A stretch of 33,304 bases of DNA. Origin: an uncultured Prevotellaceae bacterium. Lineage in GTDB: Bacteria; Bacteroidota; Bacteroidia; Bacteroidales; Bacteroidaceae. Positions 32,980 to 33,304 of this stretch are shown piece after piece; position 1 is the first letter of the stretch, and every line of letters starts with the position of its first letter. Both the position numbers and the translations under genes were made by a program. The notes below the pieces were generated by a model. It did no database searches. It was not told the origin of the DNA and saw only the letters and a program-made list of their open reading frames with translations. The DNA lies in the NCBI GenBank assembly GCA_902775075.1, contig CACYKX010000014.1, forward strand, positions 1 through 33,304, read 5' to 3'.

Positions 32980-33304
32980 GAGATAAAACACTTATTTTAA
33001 CATTGGCAGGGAGCGCATGAACACAAGATACAATCGTAGCCCCTGTCGTTATGATGTCGTCGATGATAAGTAGGTGAGTTCTTTCGTCTTTGTTGCTTGG
33101 AAAATGAAAGTTCCGAGGAAGTTTGGCATGTGGGTTGAGATAGAACAAGTTTTCTACGTTTTCTGCTCTTTGCCATCTGTTAAGATGCGTTTGACTCTTG
33201 TTGAATTCAGACCGACATATGAGGTCGGACAAGATCGGAATCCCTGTTGCTTTTGATACCCCCTTGGCAATCTCCATACTCTGATTATATCCACGTTGCT
33301 TATA
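32960..33304 (-). CDS. comF: ComF family protein (phosphoribosyltransferase fold), 5' end cut by window edge
   Basis: The frame is open to the last base of the window, so the Met at 33277 is internal; 114 residues are visible. The first visible residues YKQRGYNQSMEIAKGVS are the conserved ComF block, followed by RSEFNKSQTHLNRWQRAENV and the PRPP-binding motif THLLIIDDIITTGATI. ComF proteins have a type I phosphoribosyltransferase fold. In Bacillus and Haemophilus they are needed for DNA uptake, but they are also widespread in bacteria without known competence. The usual N-terminal zinc-finger cysteines would lie outside the window. It precedes pyrE, another phosphoribosyltransferase. Confidence 0.9.
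   Translation of the reverse strand, partial: YKQRGYNQSMEIAKGVSKATGIPILSDLICRSEFNKSQTHLNRWQRAENVENLFYLNPHAKLPRNFHFPSNKDERTHLLIIDDIITTGATIVSCVHALPANVKISVLSLGFTKN

Overview
The window reads as housekeeping chromosome from a Bacteroidales bacterium, most likely a Prevotella/Segatella-type member of the Prevotellaceae. The evidence is the family content and its order: DUF6242 - DUF6089 - uppS - bamA - several ompH - murI, a fused SecD-SecF, a LolC/E-type permease next to rbfA, and DUF4271 - hemD-like - rnpA - yidD. The promoters agree with this. Several show the Bacteroidetes consensus, TTTG or TTG about 20 bases before TAnnTTTG, and Shine-Dalgarno sequences are weak or absent. I assigned the organism from memory of these families, not from a database search. 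I see no transposase, prophage, plasmid gene, CRISPR array or secretion cassette. The most unusual content is at the level of single proteins, small dyads and transcript architecture, not a new multigene system.

Bases 1-9250, plus strand. A cell-envelope and growth block: the 3' part of a DUF6242 beta-propeller protein, a DUF6089 outer-membrane barrel, undecaprenyl diphosphate synthase, BamA, three tandem OmpH/Skp-like chaperones, glutamate racemase, RbfA and a lipoprotein-release type permease. It couples lipid-carrier and D-glutamate supply for peptidoglycan with outer-membrane protein assembly. A promoter-like box before the second ompH and a terminator after it divide the run into possible sub-operons. 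Bases 9247-10327, minus strand: an O-methyltransferase and type II dehydroquinase, divergent from xerD. The aroQ and xerD promoters share one perfect 23-bp palindrome.

Bases 10371-16465, plus strand: xerD, metK (own promoter), DUF4271 membrane protein, HemD-like protein, RNase P protein, YidD and TyrRS. Bases 16466-17227 hold a promoter, tRNA-Gln and terminator unit, then the HU gene on the minus strand. Bases 17228-22343, plus strand: a rhomboid protease, a membrane-anchored endonuclease/exonuclease/phosphatase (EEP) protein, and the 1002-residue SecDF, closed by two perfect hairpins. Bases 22425-22874 have no gene but carry three GTTAAC-centred dyads and a perfect hairpin.

Bases 22875-33304, minus strand, in order of transcription: comF (cut by the window edge), pyrE, an SRPBCC protein, argH, and a lipoprotein with a Rieske-like four-cysteine domain; then tRNA-Gly, tRNA-Leu, a DUF4369 lipoprotein with a thioredoxin-like domain lacking CXXC, and the YifB/ComM ATPase; then metG and a second EEP protein; then tRNA-Arg and an ADP-ribosylglycohydrolase. 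Twice, a tRNA with a strong promoter lies directly upstream of a protein gene with no terminator between, so these mRNAs are probably released by tRNA 3' processing.
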